DNA from: Luscinia megarhynchos
Taxonomy: Eukaryota > Chordata > Aves > Passeriformes > Turdidae
Direction: 5' to 3'
NCBI GenBank assembly: GCA_034336665.1
Contig: CM067565.1
Coordinates: forward strand, 83,144,858-83,208,857
DNA: 64,000 nt
Part shown: one piece after another, positions 1-13,712 of the stretch
Layout: each line of letters starts with the position of its first letter
Position numbering within the stretch: the first letter of the stretch is position 1
The notes under the pieces: generated by a model
The model's database searches: none
What the model was told of the DNA's origin: nothing
The model's input: the letters and a program-made list of their open reading frames with translations, nothing else
Made by a program: the position numbers and the translations under genes

Positions 1-3000
1 ACTTAATTTCAGAAGGAAATGTTTTCTTGGTAGCAAGACATCTGCTTTCCATCATATTGCAAGCAGCTGACACTAAAACATGAGGGAGAACATTTCTGCA
101 GTTGAACTTTCTTGTTCTTATGAAATACACCCGTGTGGTAAGTGCAATAGCCTCTTGGGTTATGCAGTTTTTGTAGCTATGTAAACTTGAAATTGCTTGG
201 AGCTCAATTCAGAGTCGTGTCATTCTGTGTGCAAACTGCAAACATGTAAGACTGAAAATTACAGTAAAGTACAAGGGCAACATGAGTTACACAAAAGAAA
301 AAGAGACTTTGAAAGCATGTTTTTCATAAATTGAAGCAAATCACTGAATATTCCTGATATTCTTTGTAGACTTCTCCACATCAACATGAAAAATCCCAAC
401 TATATCTTCTTTTCTGAGTAAAAGCTGTAACTATGTGGACTTAATTTTTTTTATACAAGCTTCAGAGATTGTGGAAACCTGTACAGTGCTAGAAATATAT
501 TCAGAGATGTGGTATAAAACTTAACTCATTTGATTATAGGGATTGATGGAATCAGCAAAGTCCCTGATTTAAAAAAAATAAAAAAGACTGAAGAAATTCT
601 TCAGATGTAAGGATAGGACTGACATAGCAACCATGAATAAATTTAGCTGTAGAAGGGTAAGTCTGATCAACTGTCAAACCACAAGATTCTATTGATATTA
701 GAAATGTATATGGCTAGTTAAGGTTGTATTTATATAAGATCTTAACTTCCACTGTGAAATCTCTTCAGAGGAAATTTGCGTTACATGGCATTAAAACAAA
801 GCCAGGTCTGTGTGGAATACTGCATCAGTGCAGTATAAATAGTGAGAGGCACTGGTTTAGTGATGAAACTGAATGAATAAAAGCAAATCACAGGTCTTTA
901 AAAACCTTAGTGATAATATTTTCAAAGAAAATGCTTACTATCATGGCTACTTTACACATTTTATAAGAAGGAGATCTCAGAAGGAACCTTCAAAAATTCA
1001 TTTCTGATTAAACTCAAAATAAAAGAAGGAATTTCCCCAATAACAGTAATAGTAATGTTACATATTTTTTAAAATGCAGTGTGTTTGCTGCATTTTAAAT
1101 ATCAATGAGTTTTGCAGGAAGAACATGGCTCTTTATTGATAGTGCCCATACAACCGAGGCAATTGTATTTAATTATGAGAAATCACTGGCCCTTTTCCAG
1201 TAAAACCCTAAAGGGAGATGGAGTCGTTCTGTTTTATGTATGCAAGAAATAGCTTTTCAGACAGGAATTTGTGCTGTGTTTCTTAATAGCTCTTTTACTT
1301 GCTCAAAAAAGGAGAGATTAACCATTGCCCACTCTGCATATATGATGTCCACCTGTCTCTGATCACACAGGAGGTTTTCTGGCTGTATTGAAAATTTGTG
1401 TGAGATTCTCCTCATGGGAACTGTGTTTGCCATGCCAGGAAAGAAGGATGTGGTGTTCTAATAGTATGGCTTTTGTTGGGCTTGTTGTGTTTAAAAACAA
1501 AAACAACTGCACAGACTTTTTTCTTCTGGCTTCTAGCAAAATGCTTGGCATGGGCCTGTGCACACTGTGAATTGGCAGATTCACCCCTCAGAGTCTGGAA
1601 TTCTTTGGGACCTATAACAGACAGAAGGGAAGGAAAATTCTGAACAGGAATTATAGAAAAAACTAGAACAGGAAAGCGAGTGAAGGGATGACAGGTGCAA
1701 AAGCCAGAATTAGAAAATCGGGCTTCTCTGCTTAACTCTTCAATCACCTGTAGTAAACAAGCATGAATTAATTTTTCAGTTTCCATCTCAGTTTCCAGTG
1801 TGAAAACAAGATCAACAGTATTCTATCACAGGGAATGTGTGCTGTGATGCTCCGTCAACTTTTTTTCAAAGGGCTCATATTTTGCTACCAAGAAGTCAGC
1901 CTGAATTCTCTGTTGCTGCTATGCAGTCACCAAGCAGCTATGCAGGCATCTCTGAGCCCAGAATTTCAGGAATTTCAGAGGGAAAAGTACAGTGTATGCA
2001 GATATGCTGATGCCTTTGAGTGGGACCAGTGTGGGAGACTACTGTTTTTCTGGATATAGATAATATAGGCAGTGTGGCAATGGTCTGCAAAAATAAAGGT
2101 TCTCTAAAGTTACAGGATCCCAGAGTGTGTGCACAGATGCACCAGCTTCACAAAGAAGGGAAATGTAAAATCTGGACAATATCAAATCAGCAGAAGTAGC
2201 TGCATCAATGACCTCACCAGTGAAATGTGGGGATGACTGCTCTGGTGCATAATTCCTCAGTGGATGGGGATGATCAGGGAAGCTGTCAAAAAACATTTTC
2301 TGAAAGACAGTGTAGTTGATTTCCTGGAGGCCAAGCAATTTGAGTCAACACAGCTGCAGTGAGCTTATTTTCTGTCTCTCTATCCACTTCATATGTATCC
2401 AGATGGAAATGGGCTACAACTGTTCCGTTTAGAAAGTATTGTTGCTTTGGAAGGTCGATCTCACAGCATGGCACTGACAGAGTAGGACAATATGAGGCAT
2501 TCTCAAGTGTCTTCTTCACTGTGAATATATTTTGTTCTTACATGGTGCCATCTTCCCCTTTGTTTGAAAATCAGAAATTAATTTCACACTTTAATGGTCA
2601 TTTAGTTCTGTGCCACAGTGTGTCTCTGTGCAAGAAAGAAGTAATCGAACAAGAAAAAAAGCACTTTTTAACTTTCCCTAGATTAGACTATTTGTCACCT
2701 CTATGCACTGTGATCTTCCAAGTGTGTGGAGGTGACAGTCCAGAGATCAACAGTGTGTTGATATGAGCTGAAAGTAGTGCATACGTGCCATGCCCACAAA
2801 GTAGGTCTGTAATCTAGAAATCAGTATTATCTAAATAATAAGAAAGAATTCATTTACTCTCAGTGTAGTGTTGTCCACCACACTACTCCACACTTCTCAG
2901 TATGAATGATAGCTGTTCTCTTGCTCTTTAATGGAATGGATAGTCCGTCTTCTACTGAAGATTATAGGACCACATATTTGTTTGGGCTTTTCCCTTGAGG

Positions 3001-3327
3001 GAATGGATTCTTTTCAGTAATTTGTATTTGAAATGCCAGCAGTCAAAAGATATCTTTCTCTAGTACAGTGGAGGATAAACAACACAACCCAGCTTGCAAA
3101 TGCTTCGGAGCAAACAGTGAATAGCTCCTGTTACCCTTAGGACCAGAAGCCCTTACACCAGCCCAAAATATGGCCAAAGCACACTAAAATTCTTTATGAA
3201 GAAAGAAAGCAGCAGCTGTCTAGCAGCAGGAAGAGGAAATTTGGATATTATACATGGCATTTTCAGAGCTGGTAAGGGTAGGGATATTTAGTACTGAATC
3301 TAGGAACTACAGTGTGCAAGCACAACT

Positions 3328-3445
3328 GTGCTGGGTCAGATTGACACCTTTTTTAAGCCCCTATCCCATCTCTAGCAGCTGATACAGATCAGAATAGAGT
3401 TGGTATGGCTCACTTCCCAGAAAACACCCACCCAGGTGCCAATAA
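3328..3445 (+). repeat. Possible relic of an old amniote interspersed repeat
   Basis: The segment starts with a GCTGGGTCAGA motif and continues with CTATCCCATCTCTAGCAG and CCAGGTGCC. This order resembles an interspersed repeat common in turtles and crocodilians, which begins with a 'ctgggtcagac ... agtatcctgtctc' pattern. The resemblance is from memory and is interrupted by gaps, so the boundaries are approximate. It could be a chance match. Confidence 0.3.
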
Positions 3446-6421
3446 ACTTTGGCTTGCTGAGTTGGAGCTTGTGTCTAGACCATGAGGGTTAATAGACCCT
3501 GAATGACCTAGTTGAATAAATGTGTTTCACTGCTTTTGAATGAACCTTTCTTTGATTCCTACAACATCTTACCAACCAATGTTCTGCAAATTTATCTTGA
3601 AGTATGTGGTCAGTTCTTTGTTTTGTTTGCAGTAAAACATACATTTGTGTATTTTATTGGATAAACCTATTTTTTTTTCTTTGCTATGAAAAATGTTGAA
3701 TTATGCCTTAATTCATTACTTTGATAATTTCATTGTTATGGACTTACCCGTGAAGATATTTACAGATATCTGCACTTGCAGGTCTCAGAAATGACAAGGC
3801 TAAATTCTGCCCAAGGTGTCTTCTGTGCATCCAACTGGACAACAGTGGATATTGCACAAATGTGGAGGGTAAACTAAGACTTGGAAGCAGCTTACATTAG
3901 GTGTTCAGAGATTAGTAAGACTCATACTCAGCAACAAACAGCATAGCTTTGCTTTCAAATGCCAAATCTTTCTGCTTCCTTAAAGCTGCTCTGAGCTGGA
4001 GGGGGCAGTTGGTGAGGCAGCCATTGAAAATCACCTTACAGAAGGGTTGAAATACTGACAATGTCCTATGGTCCTAGGGGCAGAATCAGAACTAGGACAC
4101 AGATGTGAACTGACATACATGGAAACAGAAATCAAACAGAAAACAGTGATTTGACACTTAAAATTTATTTAACACTTAGGCAGTTATGTCTATATTTCCT
4201 TCCTGCCACCTTCCCTTCCTTTTTTACTGTTATAGCCTCAGAACAGATTTGCCCCCATTTTCCTCAGCTCCTGGTTTAAAGCCACAAGATACTCCTCGAA
4301 ATCTTTTCAAACCTGGAAATATGCAGGCTAAAAAAAGAACCTGGAGATCTCCATTTTGCTTTACAAAAATTAACAGGATAAAATGTTACTTCCATACCTC
4401 CAAAGGTATCATTCCTTTGATCCAGGAAAAAGTCAGTGACTGGGAGATATTTGCAATAAAAATGGACATTTTCCCCTTCCCATAGTAGGCAGAAAAGATA
4501 TCCACAACAATTCCTGTAGGATAGGCTTTCAGATAAGCACTGAGTCTGTATCCTGCCAATGCTCTTATTTCTAAATACGGTCCATGTTACCTGCTAGTTT
4601 CCATGGAAGACAAATCCCTCATCCTGCTGACTTCAAAATTGCTCCTTCCACTCATGCGCAATGAGAACTGCTCTCAAGCCCACGATTTTGCTGACAGTCC
4701 ATTATGCACTTGGTGGCCTTTTGATCTGCTCTACAGATCATATGGAGCCATGAAACTGCATGGAAGTGTAAGAATAAGCAGAATAAATTCAGCACAGTTT
4801 TTCATGCTTGCAGCGAACACCATTATAAAAACAATCATTTCCTTAGCAGCACACTTCCCAGGGGAAACCTGCAAAGTGTGAAAGACTTCCCACTCATCCT
4901 GTTATCCATGCCCTTGTATTGATTCCTTCATCAGTACTGCAGCTCTGAGCTGCTTCACATCCAGCACAAAGTTGAATCATCTCTTTGGCTGTATTTCTCT
5001 GACAAAGGAACCCATTCCAGACTGGCAGATTTAGACACTAATGAAAGCTGAAAGTGTAAAAAAGGAGCTCTGCTCTTTGCTAAGGCTGGTGTTTATCTCT
5101 GTAAAGCAAAACTATCATCCAAACTCTCCCTGTATACAGATCTAGGTCTTGACTTTCTAATGGAGTTATTTTGGTCTCAGAGCACCGTAGGAAGACAACA
5201 AACCTCTTCCACAAAAGGCCTGTGATTGAGAATATCTCTTCAGAAACCATAACAAATGGTAAATTTGTAACCACTAGCTTGTAAGCTTGAAAGCAGCTCA
5301 TCTCTGTAACTCAGGGAATGTAAACCAGGTGTTATGGTCTTTTAAATGACAACCAATTCTTTACATATATAATAGCAACAATGGAGGAGAGCTCACTGTT
5401 TCACTTCTGCAGCAGTGGTTCAATTATGCTTTAAAACATCAGACTGAATTCTGTATAGATCCCTTGCTACTTGTGCTACTGTTTTTATAATATCTTAAGC
5501 ATTTTAAGACTCACTATTTGTGCATCATAGAGGATTAATTCTTCATTAATTTTTTAAACCGTAAATACACCTACCCATTTCTACCAGTTCAAAAACATTA
5601 AACTGCTCATTTTTCAAGCCCCATTTTGTTAAGAGAGGACAACATAGCAAGTGAGCTTGAGTTAGTTTTCAGCAGATCACATTCCTTCTTAGTATGACTG
5701 TTTCCTAGCAAATGCTAGTTTTCCATTTTGGGGTGTATCACTTGTCCTGCTCATAGAGTTTTGAGTCCTGTTCTCAGCTCATGTCTCTCTGTACTGCCCC
5801 TTTGGCTCAAAGCTATCAATTAAGCAGATCACTGCTTAGGCTGCAGAAGTCTCCTGTGTTCTTCAGCCCTGAACAGCAATTCCTGTGCCAGGTGAAAGCA
5901 GAGAAATGAAAGCAAACCTTTCATTTGCTGTAATAACAGACTGCGTGTGACAGTCCTGCCGAGGAGCCAGCACCTCAAGTGATACATGGAGCAGCCCTAA
6001 TTGTACTGGCTACTCACTGATAACTTGCACCTTTGGTGAGAGATTAGCCCATAAATCACTGTGGGGAGGTCATTTGTTTGATGTAATCAGTTAGGCCTGC
6101 ACATTTTGGCAACTTACCACTTCCTTTCTGTTCTTTTTTTTTGGTCCCTTTTTTAGATGCACATCACCAGAGGGAACAAGCACAGTTGTAGGTCTTCTCC
6201 CATTCCTTGCTCCTTCTTGTCACTTTCCCAGGTTCCGGAACTTTCCACTCCACCTCTTAAGTGCTAGATTCCAGTGACTATTCCCTTCAGCTGTGTCTTT
6301 CACCCATGGTGTTCAGAGCCATTTACAAATACATATGAGTTCAGCTTCTACACCTGAATCTCATTTTGTATGTGGAGAAAGTAGGATATATGTGACTAAG
6401 GAAACAATAGCCCAAGGTCAG

Positions 6422-6461
6422 GGCAGTATTTTACACCACACTGGCAGTATTTTACACCACA
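6422..6461. repeat. 21-bp tandem duplication
   Basis: The 19-mer GGCAGTATTTTACACCACA occurs exactly at 6,422-6,440 and again at 6,443-6,461, giving a 21-bp period with a 2-bp linker. The perfect identity in otherwise unique DNA points to a recent local slippage event. Confidence 0.9.
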
Positions 6462-7099
6462 GTCAGTGATGTGCTGGTAATTTGTATGGACTGGAATATG
6501 CTGTACAGATGTTTTGGATGCTAATTCCATCTGTAGGAGAGTAAATCTTGCAGTTCTTAATAGGTCAGACTGTAGTTATTTGCCTGCTCATTCTCTTTGT
6601 TTATGTAGTGCCTGGCGGATGGAGAGGAAAAGCTGTTTCACAGTAGCAAATAAAGGTAAATACTTGATTTAGGATAAAGGTAATTTTTTTGAGAAAGGTA
6701 AATTCACTTGATGTGGTTTGAGAGGCTCCTCTGAGCTGGGAAGTGCTCTTCCTGGGCTCTTTACACAGGCTGGAAGCAGAGACTGAGTGTACCCACAGGC
6801 ATCACAACTTCTTCTCTGACTGCTCTAGTGTCCTGTTGCCCTTGTGAGGCCACCATGACCAGGCCTGCTCTGTTCTGTTTCAGATACTTTGGGGCCATGT
6901 CCTTGCCAGGGAAGTCACTGCCTTGGTAGCTCTACTGTCACCCTCAAAAGAAACCTACTCTTGCTGCTCCTTGGGAGATCGTGTCATCAGTCAGTTCCAA
7001 ACTTCATGGAATGGACGAAACAGGAGCAACCTCCTTTAGAACAATGAAGACAAAAGAATAAAGAATTTCTAATGTATAAAGAGCCTGTAGAGTCAAGAC

Positions 7100-7184
7100 C
7101 AGGCTGTGAGTTATATGACTTCTGACAAGCCATTTCCAGATCGCTTTATATCTTTCTAGTTTTCACTTGTAAACTTTACAGAAC
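7100..7184 (+). repeat. MIR-like SINE tail relic
   Basis: The order of short motifs, GTGAGTTATATGACTT, then TGACAAGCCATTTCC, then a pyrimidine-rich TATCTTTCTAGTTTTC and CTTGTAAACTTTACAG, parallels the 3' half of MIR-type SINEs (a 'gtgtgacc-ttgggcaagtcacttaacc-tcagtttcctcatctgtaaaatg' pattern). It is heavily diverged, as expected for an element active before birds arose. Its ends are not visible. Confidence 0.45.
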
Positions 7185-8609
7185 ATCACTTAAATCTTAC
7201 AGTATCCTGAGCAAAGGCTCAAGTCACACATCATTATCACAGCAGAGATTCTAAGCAGCTGTTATCCCTAGAGCTGTGACTACAGGAATTCACTAAGCCA
7301 TTGATAAACAATTTATTCTGTGTCAAACAAATCTGTCCACCTGATGACCCCAGGTTGTCTGCACTTTGAGTGGTTCATAGTGTAACCACAATGGCCAGAT
7401 TGAGAACTGGCAAAACTCAGGTAATCATGCAGATGCAGCTTGCAATTTCCTATTTGTGACTGTTTCAGATGCAAAAATGAAAAAAATCATAGCGAGAGTC
7501 TGACACAAGTATTTCTAAAATTACAAGGGTTGGTGAATTTTTTTTCTACTTGTTTTAAAACGGAAGCCTAAATTCTGTGGATAATACAGGACCCCCAAAG
7601 TCAACAGATGTGTGGTCTACTACCAAGTCCCTCCTCAGTCAAATTTGTGTCTGCCAAGCAACTCAGCTTTTCCAAGGGAAAAATATTAGTATTGCCTTCC
7701 ATCAGAAATTACATGTATGGTAATTCTGCATGTAAAACCTTATTTGAGACTAAAGGGTACTTAAGGATGGTAATAATACTTTTGCACATAAAAAAGGAAT
7801 GTGTAGCTAAGTACGCACAAAAGTTTCATTTAATTAGTATTTAGTTTGGGTAGTGCATCATTAGTTTATTACTGGTAACCCTTTATCTTATTCTGATATT
7901 ACACATGAGAACAGAACAACTATTAGTCTATCTATGTTTCAACATAAACACTTATAAATAACAAATAGAACTTCAATTCTACTATTAAAAAATACCAAGG
8001 AAAATAAGCTACTAATTATATTAATTAAAGCTAGTAATTCACTTCATTAGCATGGCAAAGAGACTTAGTATGAGATAAAAATCACTCATACAAATAGAAG
8101 ATGTACACTTCTAGAGAACCATTAACACTTCATAACAAAATGAACAGCAAGGGACCAAAAATGAAACTTTAAATATAAACTGAAACATAGCTAGAAGGAA
8201 TATGAATTTAAAATGATCTAAATAACCTCAGAAATGTATCCTCATTCCTGAAGCCTTCCTTACAATACTGTGGGGTTGGAAACAGCTCCAGTGAGAAAGA
8301 ACTCTCTTCTATCGACTGGCTCCCATGAAAGGGCTTTTGAAATTTGTCATGAAACATTGTTTAAAAAGTCAGTAATCAAAAAACCCCACCAAAAAGCCGA
8401 AGAAAGAAGCCATCTACTGGACAGCCTAATAAAAGACAAAGTGAAAAGACACTGTATAACCAGCTTGTCTTGATCATATCAGATCCCAGTCCAAGTAAAT
8501 GTTGACTGTTCTGGGAGTTAGATCCTAAATACCAGTGTATCATTGCTTCTTCTTGGACTTTTCCCCATCAATCTTGAGTTGAAAATTCCTCAATTTACAG
8601 CTGGAGTCC

Positions 8610-8665
8610 TGGAGCTATCTTGAACTAAGGTCTTTGAAACTTACTACTCCACTACACCAGCAAAG
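8610..8665 (-). repeat. tRNA-derived SINE relic
   Basis: On the minus strand the segment carries a degenerate RNA polymerase III A box (complement of CCACTACACCAGCA, 8,649-8,662) followed about 30 nt later by a degenerate B box (complement of TCTTGAACTAAGG). This order and spacing match a tRNA-like head. No intact acceptor stem is visible, so a working tRNA gene is unlikely. It may be a MIR-class fragment or an old tRNA pseudogene. Confidence 0.35.
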
Positions 8666-11600
8666 GGCACTAGTAGGCTTCTGTGTGTTGAAAACCTTGG
8701 GACCTCACCACTAACTGTTTCAAGGAGACATTTTGGCTTTGAGTAGCAATGGTGAACTCCTTCACATATACCATAGTAATTAAAAGCTACTGCTGCTGAT
8801 AGTGTGGATACTGAGAGCAAGCCAAACAGATGTGTTTTTATGTTACCTGGTCTGTAATAAAAGCTGAAGAGATGAGGTCAACAATACCATTCTGATTCTC
8901 TTGGACCTTATAGAAGTACAGTTCATGGCATTGGTATCACCTTTCAACAAATGAGAATTCATTGCACAGACAAAAGTTAGTTCCCCCATCAAGCCAAGGT
9001 GAGGAAAGCTCTACAGGCTATGACCTCCTTATGATTAGTAAATCTGTCAAAGTCATCCAGACCCACAAGCAGATCCTAACAGAACCCCATTTAATCCACA
9101 GTTCATTTTTCTGTAGTCAATAAACTTATATTCTACTCAGTATTTCTAAGGTACATTCAGGAGAATTTGACCCTAAAAATCACATCTAAGCTTTCAAAAA
9201 ATCAAGTAGTTCAAAATCAAGGACAATTCCCTGGTGTTGTAAGAACAGATTCTTATAATACATTGTTGTGACATACATCCACTTCATCTTTTAACACAGA
9301 AAGAAAATATAATACACCAATTAGGCAAATATACCACAAACAGAAGATCCTGTCCATGATAGCTTTTTTATTTTCAGAAATACACGTAAGACATTTTCTA
9401 TGCAGATGTGCACTGTGGATTCTGTTCACTATTGACATGCCTTTAATAGTTGGCAATGAGCAAAACTACCTTGTAAATTGCCTCCCAATCTTATTGAAAT
9501 AGCCTGATACAAACTGCACCCTAATTGCTAAATTAGGACTATGTGCTTTGCTGAGCTAATTTTCTTGCTAAATGGGCACGTGGTGTGGCAGTTAAGGGCT
9601 TTTTATCAGGTTATTACAATGAGGGATTATATAGTTTCAATGTAATTGAATTTTAACGAGGACAACTCTTAAGCAAATACACCTCCATAAATGATGCAGC
9701 ACTGATGTTATGCTGAGAAACTGAAGATGACAATTCAGTGGATCCAGCTGGATCTAGGGGCCTCTTTAGTGCTTTAATTAAAATAAGTGGGGAGGCATCT
9801 TATGTTCTTACTTTTTTAAAAAAAAACAACATATTTTTCTTAGCTCTGTCTCTGTTCCTGGCCCAGCCAGAAAATCCAATGGAGCTGAAGAAGCTTCCTG
9901 CTTTCATTTCCAGTTATCTCAGAACTGCTGAATGAGACTCTCTGCTCTAAAGTCCAACTTGACTGTCATTCCTTCCTTCTTAGATGCACTTAGATTACAA
10001 ATGCAGCAATTAAGCAATTCATATTCAGCAATCTTATTGGCTGAAACAGATAAAGAAAAACAGAATGCATTGCATAAGTCCTGTCCTAGTGTGATGAGGG
10101 CTGGCTGAATTCAGGACAGTCTGAATTCTAGTGGTGAGTTTCATGTGCTAAAGCTTTCCTGGAGGAGCACTCAGTGAGTTTTCTGTACCTAGCATCACAA
10201 GATGTCTGACTTCCTCCCAAAGACAAAATTTCTTACCGAGGACTGAGGCAATGGGAAATTACTTAAGACTATGGAAGAGAAAAATATCAGCCTCAAAGTA
10301 TGTTCTGATTAAGAATAAAATAAACCTCTCTCATCTCTGATGGTTGTTCAGAGGCAGTGGGGGGTAAAATACATGTGATATTACACAACATCTGTGATGG
10401 GATGTAAAGCCAACCCAGTCACAAACACTTCACTGCCAGAAAAGGAAACCCTAGAAGGCTGGATTTACAACAGCATTACTTAGCTACTCTGTACTTGTAC
10501 TATTTAGGATCAGTAATGTAGGATCAGATAAGTAACAAATAATTCATTTCTGTCAAGAAAAACCTTTCCAAAATACGGTTAAACATATTGCAAATGGACA
10601 GAGATTGGAAGTTCAAAAACCTTCAAGATGTAAAGAAATTAGTGGATTAGGTAAATTGTCAATGTTTGTCAACAGGGATTGCAGCTATTTTCACTTATAA
10701 TATGGAAACAACACAAGCAATCCCACAAGGAGAAAATGTCTTGACAAGCTCTATAGTTATTGTGTTTTAATTGCTGGTAAATGCCAACTCAAATAATGGC
10801 ATCTGCTGTGTACCTGTGCAATCACAGTGCACTGGAATAAGCTAATGAGTGCAGAGCAGAAGGCTGGCCTGAAGCCACTGCACGTGTACACCTTAATGAG
10901 GGTCTTGTGGGGAGAGGGAGGCATTGAGCAATAGACTTCTGAGACTGTAGAAGCTGTTGGAGTGGAAGAGAGATCAGTGTGTGTCCACTTTACCCACAGG
11001 AAAGGTGCATACACTTTAAGGATGTTTGCTTGGCAGCTGTCTGCCTCACACAGACATAAGACTGGCTGCGGTATCATGATATGCTCAGATGCAGAAATAT
11101 ATCTGATAACAGTTACCATAATGAGCATATTAGGCACTGCTCATTACGTCCTTGAAAAGCAACCAAGCCCAGCTCTGTCTGAACCACAATGAATTCAACA
11201 TCAAAGTGCTGATATGGAAGAAAACGTGCTGATGGCAGTTGCTTTTATCTTTACATTTTCCATTACTAGACTACATGCTTGCTAAGAATAAAGGCTTAAC
11301 CCTCTCCTGGCCTGTCCCTAACCACATAGCTCTGGAGACTCCTCAAAGGATGGCTTTGGAGCACAATCATAAAAGAGTTCCTGGGGAGGAAGTAAGAATA
11401 TACTCAGAATTGATAAAGTGGTCTGACTACCTCAGGATTACTTCAAACATTAAGGCACTTGAGGCATTTTAAATATCTAAACATTTAAATTGAAGGTGAT
11501 CCCTAATCACAGAGTAGCACCACCACTTAGTGATGAGGACACCAGGGAGCCTGAATACTTTCTGTGCTACCGATGGGTTATGCACCCAGACAAAAGTCCT

Positions 11601-12299
11601 TTTGTCACTCACTGTCCCTCTTTTTTTCCTGCTTTAATGCTCAGGCACATGCTGAGGTTCAAGCTATCTGCCCATGTGACCAAGGTGCAAATTACACTGT
11701 TCAGGTTTAGAGAGGAATGAGAGCCTTCTGTTCTTCCAGTGTGCTATTTACACAACAGTATAAAGGGAAAGTTTTTTTAAATCTGCCAAGTCAATCTGTA
11801 ATTTTATATTCAGGAAGTAAAACCTCCCTAGCTTTCTTAGGCTCCATCCTCACTTCTCCCTTTGCTTCTTACGGCCCTTCGTGTTCCACCACTCTCATGG
11901 GGTCCTTTTCCCAGCTGTGTTAAACCTCATCTGCTCCTAGTATTTGATAGAGTACTATGTGTGTTAGCGAAACTCTTTCTAGTTTTCTGGATCTATAAGT
12001 TTCATTCTTAAACTTCCCAAGAGAATAGGATGTGTGGATAAATGTGGTATGTGTGATCCGCCTTGAACCTGTTTCTGTTTAGGCTCCCAGTGATTCATAT
12101 CTACTGACTCCTAAAAATGAACATTGAGCACATGCATAAGCAAGAGGCAATAACCAACTCAGCATATGGTGCTGAGTGTTTTTCTGGAGCAGAGTTTCTG
12201 ATCTAGACAATGTTTCCAGGAAGCATCATCATCGCCATCTGAGGGCTTTTTGGTGGAGTGAATTGAAAGTACAGTGTCTAGAAGGCATAATCTGCAACA

Positions 12300-12375
12300 A
12301 ACCTACCATATGGCAGGATTTGAGCCTGAGACCTGCACTGTAAGTCACTGCTGTCAAACACTGTGTTAGCACAAT
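12300..12375 (-). repeat. tRNA-derived (MIR-like) SINE relic
   Basis: Read on the minus strand, an A-box-like sequence (complement of ACACTGTGTTAGC, 12,358-12,370) is followed about 40 nt later by a B-box-like sequence (complement of AGGATTTGAGCCT, 12,315-12,327). The intervening and flanking bases (complement of CATATGGCAGGATTT) fit the tRNA-to-core junction of MIR elements. It has no flanking duplications or folded tRNA arms, so it is a dead relic and not a functional tRNA. Confidence 0.45.
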
Positions 12376-13712
12376 ATCCTTTCTTTTTGTTAGCTGAAGA
12401 GCACAAAGTTTCTAGTGATGCAGTGACTAAAAGAGAACACCATGTTGACATTTACTCTGATTTGCCACAGACAATTTAATCAGAGAAGAAAATGAATATA
12501 CAAGCAGACTAAAGCAACCTCTTAACCCTGAGAGTGCTCTTTCCAAGAGGAAGAATTAGATGTGTTGATTCAAGGTTCTGTGCTAAGTTTGTACTACACT
12601 TACTGTGTTGGTATTCCACAGTGACACTCTAAAACCAGAGATAAAACAACCATTTAACAATAACAACACAGCAAAGGCCTGCAGAGCCATTCAGCCTATA
12701 AAGTCATTCCCTAAAGCACACATACTTATTGTCTTCTTTCCTGTCCTGTGCAAGTGCCATTGCATCGAGCATGTTGTCGGTATTATGTTGCTGTAGAAAT
12801 GAACTTTCTTCTGTTTTGGAAGTTTGGTTACACACACACGTTTACCCTGTGTGTAATTCTGGATTCTCCCTCCAGCTTGGTTAGAATTGATCAGTCAGAC
12901 TACTGTGCTGCAGAGAGAGATTGGAGTGGGAGCAGCTGATCCTCACAGCTCCACACAACCTTGCTCTTCTCATTGAGCTCAGTCTGTAGGGCTCTGCTCC
13001 ACTCTTATATGAGACAGGAGTGCTGATCAATAACAGCACCTTTGCTCCACATAAGAGCATATGCTGCTCTTTAACCTTTTCTTGTCTAGCTAAATAAGAA
13101 TATACATACCTACCAATTCATTTAGTCTTGGTTTTTAGTTTGTTCTATGTGTCTGGGGACAGACGCTTACTACTGAAGAATTAAAAACGGCAAAAACCTT
13201 TACTGGCTCTGTCACCTTCCTGGTAGGTCTAACCCTAGAAGTATTTAACAATTAGCATCTTGCTGCTGTCTTAGTATAGGATCAATAGCACCTACCATTA
13301 TTTCCCATCTCCGTGGGCTAGATTCAATTGATAGTTTGAGGGATTTTTGTGGGTTTTGTTTTGTGTGTTTTTTAAAAAAAATTTACTTTTACTTGTACTT
13401 ATTAGAAGAGGAACCTAAACCTTCAGAGCTGTCTCCAGCATCTTAGAGGCCAAAGTATATACCACAAGATTTTTATGAGTTCCTTTTGCACAGGGTTATA
13501 CCATTCTTTCTATGAAAGCCACCTATACTATGTGAAAGACTCTGATTTCAGACTAATTGAAAGAAGAAGGAACATGAAAGCCTGAAGTTTTAGCCTGAAA
13601 TGATATTTATTCCAAATATTTCTAAAAGGCTTGGGTTCAGGTTGATATGAAGGTTCACCTTAAGGTCAGATCTGAAAACCTTTGGTCAGTTCCAAATATT
13701 TCATTAAAATAA

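Larger units (their letters stand above)
1..13707. other. Gene-poor AT-rich non-coding stretch
   Basis: No exon, RNA gene or intact mobile element is recognised here. Open frames are short (at most 135 codons from Met) and look like chance frames: no family resemblance, and stops crowd the flanks. The stretch contains several ancient repeat relics listed separately (near 3,328, 7,100, 8,610 and 12,300) and a 21-bp tandem duplication at 6,422-6,461. Two islands (about 5,870-6,125 and 9,485-9,710) look less decayed and carry clustered homeodomain-type ATTA cores. They could be conserved non-coding elements, but this cannot be shown from one sequence. Confidence 0.7.

Noticed and set aside
2359..2766. 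135-codon plus-strand frame
   Set aside because: No recognisable motif and low-complexity hydrophobic/Ser content. A run of this length is plausible by chance.
8610..12375. Functional tRNA genes at the A/B-box pairs
   Set aside because: No acceptor or anticodon stem can be folded, and box sequences are degenerate. They are SINE relics or pseudogenes at most.
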